From Alphaproteobacteria bacterium (GTDB lineage: Bacteria > Pseudomonadota > Alphaproteobacteria > Rhodospirillales > Magnetospirillaceae), in the NCBI GenBank assembly GCA_021325215.1, contig JAJPHO010000147.1, positions 1 through 38,503 on the forward strand: 38,503 nt of DNA, given 5' to 3'. Below, one piece after another: positions 25,987-33,237 of the stretch. Within the stretch, counting starts at the first letter, position 1, and each line of letters starts with the position of its first letter. The position numbers and the translations under genes are program-made. The notes under the pieces were generated by a model that ran no database searches, was not told where the DNA came from, and saw only the letters and a program-made list of their open reading frames with translations.

Positions 25987-26490
25987 TTGATTTATCTTCG
26001 TAGTTTAGGTGTTTTGCTGGTTGCTGCAGGGGTTCAGTTCGGCGCGGGGGCTGCCGAATCGATAGTCAGAACTCCTCTGGCTGGAAGTAATTTCCCGATT
26101 GCTGCTGCCGTTTCGGTTCCCGCGGGAAGCGATCTGGTGTTCGTGAGCGGTGCGACCGCCTCGGTCGCCGATTCCTCCGCGCCGGCCGGTTCCATCGCTG
26201 CCTACGGCAACACCGAAATCCAGACTGTCAGTGTCCTGAAGGCGCTGGCTGCCTCCCTCGAGCGCGTCAATCTGAAGCTCTCGGATGTCGTGCAGCTGCG
26301 CGTGTTCCTGGTCGGTGACCCGGATAAGGGCGGCAAGATGGATTTCGCCGGCCTGCAGGCGGGCTACACGCAATTCTTCGGCACCAAAGAGCAGCCCAAT
26401 CTGCCGGCGCGCACCACCGTTCAGGTGGCTTCGCTGGCGGGTCCCGGCCTGCTTGTCGAAATCGACGCGGTCGCCGCCCGGCCCCACTGA
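25987..26490 (+). CDS. RidA (YjgF/Rid) family protein with N-terminal signal peptide
   Basis: 167 residues from TTG 25987. Cytoplasmic RidA is about 130 residues and hydrolyses reactive enamines and imines; here an extra N-terminus (about 1-23, YLRSLGVLLVAAGVQFGAGA) is a Sec signal peptide, placing it in the periplasm. The Rid fold follows, with the catalytic Arg R142 in LPARTTVQV and the late Glu E158 in LVEIDAVA, equivalent to R105 and E120 of RidA. ATG 25981 directly touches AAGGAG and cannot be spaced properly; TTG 25987 is 6 nt behind it. The gene leads an operon with a TonB receptor, a Tat-exported flavin amine oxidase and a cytochrome c, so it probably deals with the imine made there. 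The name RidA is given for the family only. Confidence 0.88.
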   Translation: MIYLRSLGVLLVAAGVQFGAGAAESIVRTPLAGSNFPIAAAVSVPAGSDLVFVSGATASVADSSAPAGSIAAYGNTEIQTVSVLKALAASLERVNLKLSDVVQLRVFLVGDPDKGGKMDFAGLQAGYTQFFGTKEQPNLPARTTVQVASLAGPGLLVEIDAVAARPH

Positions 26491-26560
26491 TTTTTCAATC
26501 CAGCTCCGATGGCCTTCGGGAGAGGGGGCGTCGTGAGCGCATTTTGAAAGAAGGCATGAG

Positions 26561-28984
26561 ATGAAGACACGTTCTCTCGGCATGATGGGTGTCAGCACCC
26601 TCGCTCTGATGATTTCCGGCCTGCCTCAGGCCGCCGTTCTTGCCGCCGCCGCCGGTCCGTCGGTCTCGGATTCCGGCGACGTCATCATCGTCACCGGTAC
26701 CCGCGACGTCGGCATCAAGGCGCAGGAAAGCCCGGCCCCGATCGAAGTGGTCGGCGCCGACGTTCTGGCCGCCACCGGCCAGAACAATGTGTTCGACGCG
26801 CTGAAGAACGTGCTGCCGTCGCTGACCGCCGCCGCCGAAAACTTCGATACCTCAGAAATGGTGCGTTCGGCCCGCCTGCGCGGCATGAGCCCGAACGAAG
26901 TGCTGATCCTGGTCAACGGCAAGCGCCGCCACACCACCGCCAACATCAACGCCGATCAGGGCCCCGACGTCGCCGCCAACCCGGCCGATCTGGACATGAT
27001 TCCGATCTCGATGATCGACCATGTCGAAGTGCTGATGGACGGCGCCGCCGCCCAGTACGGTTCCGACGCGGTGGCCGGCGTCATCAACATCATCCTGAAG
27101 AGCGCCACCCACGGCACCAATGTCGCGGTCACCGGCGGCATCACTTCGCGCGGCGACGGCGCCCAGGGTGCCGGCAGCGGCTCGCAGGCGATCGCGCTGG
27201 GCTCGGACGGCTATCTCGATATCGGCGTCGACTATAAGCACCAGGACTTCATGTCGCGCGGCGGCACCGATTGCCGCACCAATCCCGCCTTCAACGCCGA
27301 CCCGAATTGCGGCTCCTACAAGCAATATGCCGGCGGCGTGAAGAAGAACCCGATCGACGGTCTGCCGCTGATGGATCTGGTCACCGGCGGCTTCAACGCC
27401 GAAAAGCCGATCACCGACGATATCTCCTTCTACGCCTTCGGCACCGCCGGCTGGCGCGGCGCCGACGCGTTCGAGAATGATCGCCTTGGCAATGCCGTGC
27501 CGATCGTCTATCCGACCGGCTTTCAGCCGCAGGAAACCGTCAATGAAGTCGACGGCGCCATCACCGGCGGCGTCAAGGGCGTCACGTTCGGCTGGGACTG
27601 GGATCTGTCGGCCACCTACGGCCGCGACAGCGTCGATGTCGGCGTCAAGGAGACCGCCAATGGCGGCATGCTCAAGGCGCTCGGCTACACGCCGCTGCAG
27701 GTCTATGCCGGCAACCAGAAGAACGACCAGTCTGTGGTCAATGCCGATTTCCGCCATCCGTTCGATACCGGCTTCTTCGCCACCCCGCTGAATGTCGCCA
27801 TGGGCGCCGAATACCGCCATGAGAGCTTCAGCATCAGCGCCGGCGAGCCGGCTTCCTACATCGATGGCGGCACCCAGTCCTATTCGGGCTTCACCCCCGA
27901 GGACGCCAGCACCCATAGCCGCAATGTCGAAGCCGGCTATGTCGATCTGTCGACCCAGATCTTGCCGAAATGGACGGTGGATCTGGCCGGCCGCTTCGAG
28001 AGCTATGACGATGTCGGCGTCGGCAACACCTTCAACAAGAAGCTGACCACCCGCTATGACATCGTTCCGCAACTGGGCATCCGCGGCACCATCAGCGACG
28101 GTTTCCATGCCCCGACCCTGGCCCAGACCAGCTTCTCCTCGACCAATATCGGTCCGCTCCCCAATGGCGGGCAGAACTATTACATCCAGCTGCCGCTGAC
28201 CTCGCCGGGCGCCAAGGTATTCGGCGCGCCGCCGCTGGCACCGGAAAAGTCGAAGGAGGCCAGCTTCGGCATCGTCGCCGAGCCGCTGCCGAAATGGCAC
28301 GTCACCGCCGACGCCTATCAGATCTGGCTGAATGGCCGCATCATCAACACCGCCCATCTTACCGGCGACCTGGCTGTCGCCGCCGCCGCGGCCAACGGCA
28401 ACGTCACCCCGCCCGGTTCGGCGTCCTTCGTCAGCTTCTTCACCAACGGTGTCGATACCCGCAACCGCGGCCTCGATCTGACCAGCGACTACAAGACCGA
28501 TTTCGGCAAATACGGCTTCGTGACCTGGACCGCCGCGGCCAACTGGAACAGCGTCTCGATCAACGGCTACAACAACAGCCCGGCCCTGGCCGGCGCCTTC
28601 TCGCCGAACGTGATCACCGACATCACCAAGGCGTCGCCGGCCAACAAATTCACCGCCGCCGCCAATTGGGTGTGGGAAGATTTCGACGTGACCCTGCGCG
28701 AGACCCGCTACGGCCATGTCGACATGACCAACACCTCGTCCTCGGTGGTGCCCTACTACAACACCTTCATCAAGTCGGCCTACATCACCGATATCGACAT
28801 CGGGTACAACATCAACGACCACGTGAAGTGGACCATCGGCGGCAACAACATCTTCGACAAGATGCCCAGCCATCTGGTCGAGAATGCCAATGCTCCCGGC
28901 CGTCTCAGCAATCTCTATCCTGTCTACGCTCCGTGGGGCCTCTCGGGTTCGTACTACTACACCCGCGTCGCGGTCTCGTTCTAA
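26561..28984 (+). CDS. TonB-dependent outer-membrane receptor, second copy
   Basis: 807 residues. Signal peptide (about 1-29), TonB box-like DVIIVTGTR near 40-48, plug domain with SPNEVLILVNGKRRH and DGAAAQYGSDAVAGVINII, and a barrel ending in ...YYYTRVAVSF. It is closely similar over its whole length to the receptor at 21142-23631 and is probably its duplicate. Because it lies between ridA and the amine oxidase, 70 bp after ridA and 81 bp before the oxidase, it is the best candidate to bring the amine substrate into the periplasm. Shine-Dalgarno GAAAGAAGG lies before ATG 26561. The substrate is not readable from the sequence. Confidence 0.93.
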   Translation: MKTRSLGMMGVSTLALMISGLPQAAVLAAAAGPSVSDSGDVIIVTGTRDVGIKAQESPAPIEVVGADVLAATGQNNVFDALKNVLPSLTAAAENFDTSEMVRSARLRGMSPNEVLILVNGKRRHTTANINADQGPDVAANPADLDMIPISMIDHVEVLMDGAAAQYGSDAVAGVINIILKSATHGTNVAVTGGITSRGDGAQGAGSGSQAIALGSDGYLDIGVDYKHQDFMSRGGTDCRTNPAFNADPNCGSYKQYAGGVKKNPIDGLPLMDLVTGGFNAEKPITDDISFYAFGTAGWRGADAFENDRLGNAVPIVYPTGFQPQETVNEVDGAITGGVKGVTFGWDWDLSATYGRDSVDVGVKETANGGMLKALGYTPLQVYAGNQKNDQSVVNADFRHPFDTGFFATPLNVAMGAEYRHESFSISAGEPASYIDGGTQSYSGFTPEDASTHSRNVEAGYVDLSTQILPKWTVDLAGRFESYDDVGVGNTFNKKLTTRYDIVPQLGIRGTISDGFHAPTLAQTSFSSTNIGPLPNGGQNYYIQLPLTSPGAKVFGAPPLAPEKSKEASFGIVAEPLPKWHVTADAYQIWLNGRIINTAHLTGDLAVAAAAANGNVTPPGSASFVSFFTNGVDTRNRGLDLTSDYKTDFGKYGFVTWTAAANWNSVSINGYNNSPALAGAFSPNVITDITKASPANKFTAAANWVWEDFDVTLRETRYGHVDMTNTSSSVVPYYNTFIKSAYITDIDIGYNINDHVKWTIGGNNIFDKMPSHLVENANAPGRLSNLYPVYAPWGLSGSYYYTRVAVSF

Positions 28985-28995
28985 TATCGGGGGGC

Positions 28996-29031
28996 GGTCC
29001 GGGGCGTGTCCTGAGCGGCACGTCCCGGATC
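28996..29031 (+). other. Intercistronic stem-loop between receptor and amine oxidase
   Basis: In RNA, GGUCCGGGGCGUG (28996-29008) pairs fully with CACGUCCCGGAUC (29019-29031) when two G-U pairs are allowed, with a 10-nt loop. No T-tract follows, so it is more likely an mRNA stabiliser or partial attenuator than a full terminator. Confidence 0.45.
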
Positions 29032-29065
29032 GACTTGGGGCCCTCTTTCAGTCGATGGAATCATC

Positions 29066-30667
29066 ATGGAAAATTGGGGTGTGCCGGGAATGACGCGCAG
29101 GCGTTTTCTCGAACAATTGGGCCGCATCGGTGGAACCACCGCAGTGCTCGCGGCAATGAACGCTTTCGGTATCGCCACCGCGTCCGCCGCGGAACGTCCC
29201 CCGGAACTTCGGGGCTCCGGTAAAGGCAAGAAAGTCCTGGTGCTGGGCGCCGGCCATGCGGGCGCCACGTCGGCCTACGAATTGTCCAAGCTGGGTTACG
29301 AGGTCACCATTCTCGAAGCGCGCGCCTTCACCGGCGGCCGAGCCCAGACGGCCCGCAAGGGGTTCGTCGCCCAGGAAATGGGTATGGATGCCGAGAAATG
29401 CGAGTTCGACGAAGGGCTCTACATCAATATCGGCCCCTGGCGCATTCCCTATCATCACCGCTCGACGCTCTATTACGCCAAGCATTTCAAAGTGCCGCTC
29501 GAGATCATGGTGAACGAGAACAACGCCTCGTTCGTCTATTCGCACAAGGGCAAGGGCCCGCTGGCCGGCAAGCGTATCCGCCAGGCCGAGATCAAGGCCG
29601 ACATCCGCGGCTATTCGTCCGAACTGGTGGCCAAGGCGGCCAGCACCGGCAAGCTGGAAGGGCTGATGCAGCCCGAGGACAAGGAGGTGCTGCTCCAGTA
29701 CCTGATCCATGAAGGCTATCTGTCGCGCAAGGACCTGTCCTATCACGGCACCGACAATCGCGGCTGGAAGATCCATCCTGGCGCCGGCCTGATCGGCGGC
29801 GAGGAATCCGAGCCCTATACCTTCTCCGACGTGCTCGATTCCGGCCTGTGGCAGTTCTTCAACTCGGTACCCGAGTTCGACATGCAGCACACCATGTTCC
29901 AGCCGGTCGGCGGCATGGACCAGATCGCGCGCGGCTTCGAGCCTCACATCAAACACATGCTGAAGCTCAACACCGAGGTCGAGCAGATCCGCCAGAACGA
30001 TAAGGGCGTCACCGCCAGCTGGGTCAACACCAAGACCGGCGAGCGCGGCAGCACCACGGCGGATTACTGTATCTGCGCGATCCCGCTGTCGGTCCTGCAC
30101 CGCATGGATACCGACTTCCCCGCCGAGTTCGTCGAGGCGATGGAACAGGTGGCTTACGCGCCGGTCGGCAAATCCGGCCTGCAGATGAAGCGCCGCTTCT
30201 GGGAAGAGGATTACGGGATCTATGGCGGTCACATCAAGACCGACTTCAATTGCGGCTATCCGCAATGGATCATCAGCCTTCCCTCGACCGGCTGGCAGAG
30301 CCAGAAGGGCGTGCTGCTGGGTGCCTATGTGTTCGGCGACGTCGCGGTCGAGACCAGCGCCTTGTCGCAGAAGGAGCGCATCGACCGCTTCCTCGAAATC
30401 GGCGAGACGGTGTTCCCCGGCGAATATCGCTCGAACTTCGAGACCGGCTTCACCTGGTACTGGCACAAGGCCCGCTACAATCAGGGCGGCTGGGCGGAAT
30501 GGTCGAAATCGGCCCGCGAAACCGCCTATCCCAAGCTGCTGGAACCGTCCGGCCGCATCTATCTGGCCGGCGAGCATCTGTCGCACATGACCGGCTGGCA
30601 GGCGGGCGCTTTCGAATCGGCCTGGATGCAGATCGAAAAACTGCACAATCGCGCGACCGCGGCCTGA
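29066..30667 (+). CDS. Tat-exported flavin monoamine oxidase-family dehydrogenase
   Basis: 533 residues. A twin-arginine signal is clear: TRRRFLEQL (10-18), hydrophobic stretch, and an ATASA cleavage site near 41. The FAD Rossmann motif GAGHAGATSAYEL begins at 61 and its ribose-binding Glu is E84 (VTILEAR). K369 in VGKSGLQMKRRFW sits nine residues before FW, as Lys 296 does in human MAO-B. The C-terminal FAD motif reads GRIYLAGEHLSHMTGWQAGAFESAW; W511 takes the place of the second aromatic-cage Tyr. These enzymes oxidise a C-N bond to an imine. A cytochrome c gene follows 8 bp later, which suggests a dehydrogenase like NicA2 rather than an oxygen-using oxidase. The start could also be ATG 29090; both keep the Tat motif. 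The substrate is unknown. Confidence 0.9.
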   Translation: MENWGVPGMTRRRFLEQLGRIGGTTAVLAAMNAFGIATASAAERPPELRGSGKGKKVLVLGAGHAGATSAYELSKLGYEVTILEARAFTGGRAQTARKGFVAQEMGMDAEKCEFDEGLYINIGPWRIPYHHRSTLYYAKHFKVPLEIMVNENNASFVYSHKGKGPLAGKRIRQAEIKADIRGYSSELVAKAASTGKLEGLMQPEDKEVLLQYLIHEGYLSRKDLSYHGTDNRGWKIHPGAGLIGGEESEPYTFSDVLDSGLWQFFNSVPEFDMQHTMFQPVGGMDQIARGFEPHIKHMLKLNTEVEQIRQNDKGVTASWVNTKTGERGSTTADYCICAIPLSVLHRMDTDFPAEFVEAMEQVAYAPVGKSGLQMKRRFWEEDYGIYGGHIKTDFNCGYPQWIISLPSTGWQSQKGVLLGAYVFGDVAVETSALSQKERIDRFLEIGETVFPGEYRSNFETGFTWYWHKARYNQGGWAEWSKSARETAYPKLLEPSGRIYLAGEHLSHMTGWQAGAFESAWMQIEKLHNRATAA

Positions 30668-30675
30668 GGGGGAAG

Positions 30676-31092
30676 ATGACCATGACCAAGATCATCGCCA
30701 GCCTGGCCCTGGCCTCATTTGCCTTGTCGGCATCGGCGGTCCTGGCCGCCGACGAAACCGGCGAGAGCCTCTACGCGAAGAAGTGCGCGACATGTCACGG
30801 TTTGACCGGGCAGGGGCAGCCGGCCGCGCGGCCGACCGTGCAGCCGCCGATTCCGCCGCTGGCGGGCTCCGGCTATCTGCAGGACGATCCCGACCGCACC
30901 GCCACGTTGATCCTGCACGGCAAGGCGGGCATGCCGGCCTTCCATCTGTTCCTGTCGGACGAGCAGATCTCGAAGATTCTGACTTATGCGCGCGGCGCCT
31001 GGGGTAACCAGGCTTCACCGATTTCGCCCGAGGTGGTTGCCGACGCCCGCAAGAAGCTGGGCGACGACGGCTTTAAGATGCCTTCGAACTGA
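30676..31092 (+). CDS. Small periplasmic c-type cytochrome
   Basis: 138 residues. Sec signal peptide (about 1-25, ASLALASFALSASAVLA), then one haem motif CATCH (C37, C40, H41), and a likely axial Met, M86, in GKAGMPAFHLFLSDEQ. The length and the GMPAF segment fit class I cytochrome c of the cytochrome c-555 / cbb3-accessory type. GAGG lies 6 nt before ATG 30676; a second ATG at 30682 is possible. It starts 8 bp after the amine oxidase and overlaps the GNAT gene at the stop, so it belongs to the operon and is probably the electron acceptor of the flavoenzyme, handing electrons to a terminal oxidase or the bc1/cytochrome chain encoded elsewhere. Confidence 0.9.
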   Translation: MTMTKIIASLALASFALSASAVLAADETGESLYAKKCATCHGLTGQGQPAARPTVQPPIPPLAGSGYLQDDPDRTATLILHGKAGMPAFHLFLSDEQISKILTYARGAWGNQASPISPEVVADARKKLGDDGFKMPSN

Positions 31093-31550
31093 TGTTCAGG
31101 GTCCAGGTCGACGATCTTTCCGGCGAGCCGACCCGTGACCTGATCGCGCTGCATCTGGCGGGGATGCATTCCGCTTCCCCGCCGGGCACCGTGTTCGCGC
31201 TCGACCTCTCCGGCCTGCAAGTGCCGGAGGTCACCGTCTGGAGCGTGTGGCGGAACGAAAATATTGCTGGCATCGGCGCGCTGAAAATGCTGGGCGAAGG
31301 CCATGCCGAGCTGAAATCGATGCGCACCCATCCCGATTTCCTGCGCCAGGGCGTGGCGGCCCATCTGCTGGAACACATCATCGGTGAGGCGAAGCGGCGA
31401 GGCGTGTCCCGGCTGAGCCTGGAAACCGGCAGCGGCGGGCCGTTCGAGCCTGCCTTGGCGCTCTATCGCAAGCGTGGTTTCATCGAGGGGGATGCTTTCT
31501 CGGACTATGTGCCGAGCGCGTTCAACCAGTTCCTGCATCTGGACCTGTAG
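31092..31550 (+). CDS. GNAT family N-acetyltransferase
   Basis: 152 residues, no signal peptide, so cytoplasmic. The GNAT acetyl-CoA loop is seen as THPDFLRQGVAAHLLEHII (about 77-95), preceded by strand AELKSMR, and followed by LSLETGSGGPFEPALALYRKRGF, the usual end of the fold. This subtype (YsnE-like by pattern) acetylates small molecules or amines; the exact acceptor is unknown. Its ATG overlaps the cytochrome stop (TGATG), so it is translated with the amine-oxidising module. It may acetylate the amine substrate, or a product, after entry into the cytoplasm. Confidence 0.85.
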   Translation: MFRVQVDDLSGEPTRDLIALHLAGMHSASPPGTVFALDLSGLQVPEVTVWSVWRNENIAGIGALKMLGEGHAELKSMRTHPDFLRQGVAAHLLEHIIGEAKRRGVSRLSLETGSGGPFEPALALYRKRGFIEGDAFSDYVPSAFNQFLHLDL

Positions 31551-31556
31551 CGAAGT

Positions 31557-31597
31557 GAAGGAGGCGCCCGAGGGTGGGGGCAGCAGGCGCCTCCTTC
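31557..31597. terminator. Bidirectional stem-loop between the GNAT gene and the repeat protein
   Basis: Perfect 12-bp arms GAAGGAGGCGCC (31557-31568) and GGCGCCTCCTTC (31586-31597), loop 17 nt. It lies between two converging genes. The T-tract is missing in both directions. Confidence 0.5.
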
Positions 31598-31600
31598 GGG

Positions 31601-32542
31601 TCAGACCGCCGCGGCAAGCGCCGTGGGGAGTTCGGCGATCTGAGCTTTCAGCCCGACGAGATCGACGGTGCTGCCGCTCCCATGGGCGATTTCCGTGTAG
31701 GTGCCGGTCCCGGCACCATCGTAATAGACGGCGAAATGGGTGTGGTTACCCGAGCCGACCACCGCTTCGACATAGCCGGGCGCCAGCTCGGTGAGGGCGT
31801 AGTGGCTGTCGGGGGTAATGGTGACCGTCTTGCCGTCGGGGCGGACCAGTTCGGCGGCGGTAACGGTGCCGCTCGAGCTGATGGTGAACATCGCCTGCTG
31901 GTCCGGGCGGACGTCGAGGGTCGTGGTGGCGCTGCCGGGCAGGACCAGGCTGCTGGAGATCTCCGACACGGCATAGCTCGTGCCGCCCGACAGCGCGGTA
32001 TAGGTCACGCTCTTCACATGATCGCCGGAGACCCAGCTTTCGGTGATGGTGCCGGTGCCGCTGGTGAAAACCGCATCCGCCGGGGTGCCGATGTCGCGGG
32101 TGAGGGTGTGGGAGCCGAAGGTGATGGTCTCGGTCTCGCCGGTCACCGCGCCATTGGTCAGGGTGAAGCCATAGGTCAGGGTGCCGCCGCCCGGCAGGGC
32201 GCCGGTCGGATCGGTGACGGTGAAGGAGCGCCCGACCACTTGATAGAGAGTCGTGCTGCCGGATTCGAGGGCGTAGTCGATGGTCGCGGTGCCGTCACTC
32301 AGGGTGACGGTCTCCGTTACCGTGCCGGTACCGACAGTGAAGCTGTCGATGCTGGAAAGATCGACGGTATGGGTGTGGCCGTTGCGGACGATGTCCTCCG
32401 CCGTCACGGCGCCGTTGGCGATGGTGAAGCTGTAAGAGAGCTGATCGTCCCGGCTGTCGCCGGCGCCCCAGGCCCAGGCATGGCCGTCGGGGGCGGAATC
32501 CTGCCCCTGATGGCTGAAGCCGGCGGAACCAAAGTTGCTCAT
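31601..32542 (-). CDS. Beta-repeat protein of unknown function
   Basis: 313 residues from ATG 32542, with AAGGG 9 nt upstream. I do not recognise the family. The protein is rich in Thr, Ser, Gly and Val and almost without Cys. After an N-terminal Gly/Asp/His/Trp-rich segment (1-37) it has about three repeats of 75-85 residues, each starting with a strand like YSFTIANGAVTAE, YGFTLTNGAVTGE or AMFTISSSGTVTAAE, then a Thr-rich hairpin and an aromatic strand. It ends in a Leu/Ala-rich tail. No Sec signal is present; the composition resembles surface proteins exported by type I secretion, but this is only an impression. It closes the accessory block and is convergent with the GNAT gene. Confidence 0.7.
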   Translation of the reverse strand: MSNFGSAGFSHQGQDSAPDGHAWAWGAGDSRDDQLSYSFTIANGAVTAEDIVRNGHTHTVDLSSIDSFTVGTGTVTETVTLSDGTATIDYALESGSTTLYQVVGRSFTVTDPTGALPGGGTLTYGFTLTNGAVTGETETITFGSHTLTRDIGTPADAVFTSGTGTITESWVSGDHVKSVTYTALSGGTSYAVSEISSSLVLPGSATTTLDVRPDQQAMFTISSSGTVTAAELVRPDGKTVTITPDSHYALTELAPGYVEAVVGSGNHTHFAVYYDGAGTGTYTEIAHGSGSTVDLVGLKAQIAELPTALAAAV

Positions 32543-32625
32543 GGTCGTTATCCCTTCTGACTGACCGCGACATCGCGGCCGCTTCAAGAAAACTAAGCCT
32601 GACCAGATGGACGCGCCTGCAATCG

Positions 32626-32639
32626 GATTGTGAACAATC
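32626..32639. promoter_or_regulatory. Palindromic operator-like site between the repeat protein and yajC
   Basis: GATTGT-GA-ACAATC is a perfect 6+2+6 palindrome in the 208-bp divergent spacer, about 85 nt before the repeat-protein start. CAATCGG also occurs twice, at 32619 and 32634. Binding by a regulator is an inference. Confidence 0.35.
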
Positions 32640-32690
32640 GGTGATGCGGTTGTGACAAGCCGCTGTGACGGGCCGTTCCAGCTTCCCGTT

Positions 32691-32718
32691 TGCATCTGTT
32701 GCCAACCTCGCTATAGTC
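32691..32718 (+). promoter_or_regulatory. yajC: Probable sigma-70-type promoter of yajC-secDF
   Basis: TTGCAT (32691-32696) and TATAGT (32713-32718) are 16 bp apart; transcription would begin about 25 nt before the yajC ATG. Confidence 0.5.
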
Positions 32719-32750
32719 CCGCTTCTTCTGATAAGCGGAGAAAGTGGGTC

Positions 32751-33230
32751 ATGTTCATTTCCGAGGCTCTGGCGCAGACCAGCGGCGGCGCGGCTGCCGG
32801 CGGTTTTTCGATCGATGCGCTGCAGCAGTTCCTGCCGCTGATCCTGATCTTCGTGGTCTTCTATTTCCTGATGATCCGTCCTCAGCAAAAGAAGATGAAG
32901 GCGCACCGCGAGATGGTGAACGCCCTGCGCCGCGGTGACCGCGTCCTGCTGCAGGGTGGCATCTACGGCCAGGTCGCCAAGGTCACCAGCGAAACCGAAG
33001 TTCTGGTCGAGATCGCCGACAAGGTGCAGATCCGCGTGACCCGCGGCGCCATCGCCGAGGTTCTGGAGAAGACCCAGCCGGTCGCGGCCGCCGCCGAGAC
33101 CGAGGAAAAGGCCGCTCCGGCCAAGCGCTCGACCCGCGGCAAGAAGGCCGCCGCCGAGGAATCGGTCGTGCAGCCCGCCGTGACCGAAGCTCCGGCGGCT
33201 GAGGGCGGCGCCGGCGAAAAGGCCGAGTGA
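32751..33230 (+). CDS. yajC: Preprotein translocase subunit YajC
   Basis: 159 residues; usual YajC is about 110, and the excess is an Ala/Glu/Lys-rich C-terminal tail (about 103-159). One transmembrane helix at about 26-46 leads to the signature YFLMIRPQQKKMKAHREMVNALRRGDRVLLQGGIYG (given in part: RPQQKKMKAH, then GDRVLLQGGIYG). YajC joins SecD and SecF in the membrane complex that uses the proton gradient to complete Sec export. The ATG 32751 has GGAG 10 nt upstream. It begins the secretion operon after the accessory block. Confidence 0.95.
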   Translation: MFISEALAQTSGGAAAGGFSIDALQQFLPLILIFVVFYFLMIRPQQKKMKAHREMVNALRRGDRVLLQGGIYGQVAKVTSETEVLVEIADKVQIRVTRGAIAEVLEKTQPVAAAAETEEKAAPAKRSTRGKKAAAEESVVQPAVTEAPAAEGGAGEKAE

Positions 33231-33237
33231 TCGACCG

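Noticed and set aside
20651-32750. Attachment sites or direct repeats bordering the accessory block
   Set aside because: I compared the two edges by eye and found only short chance matches such as TTGCAT; no integrase, transposase or tRNA is present.
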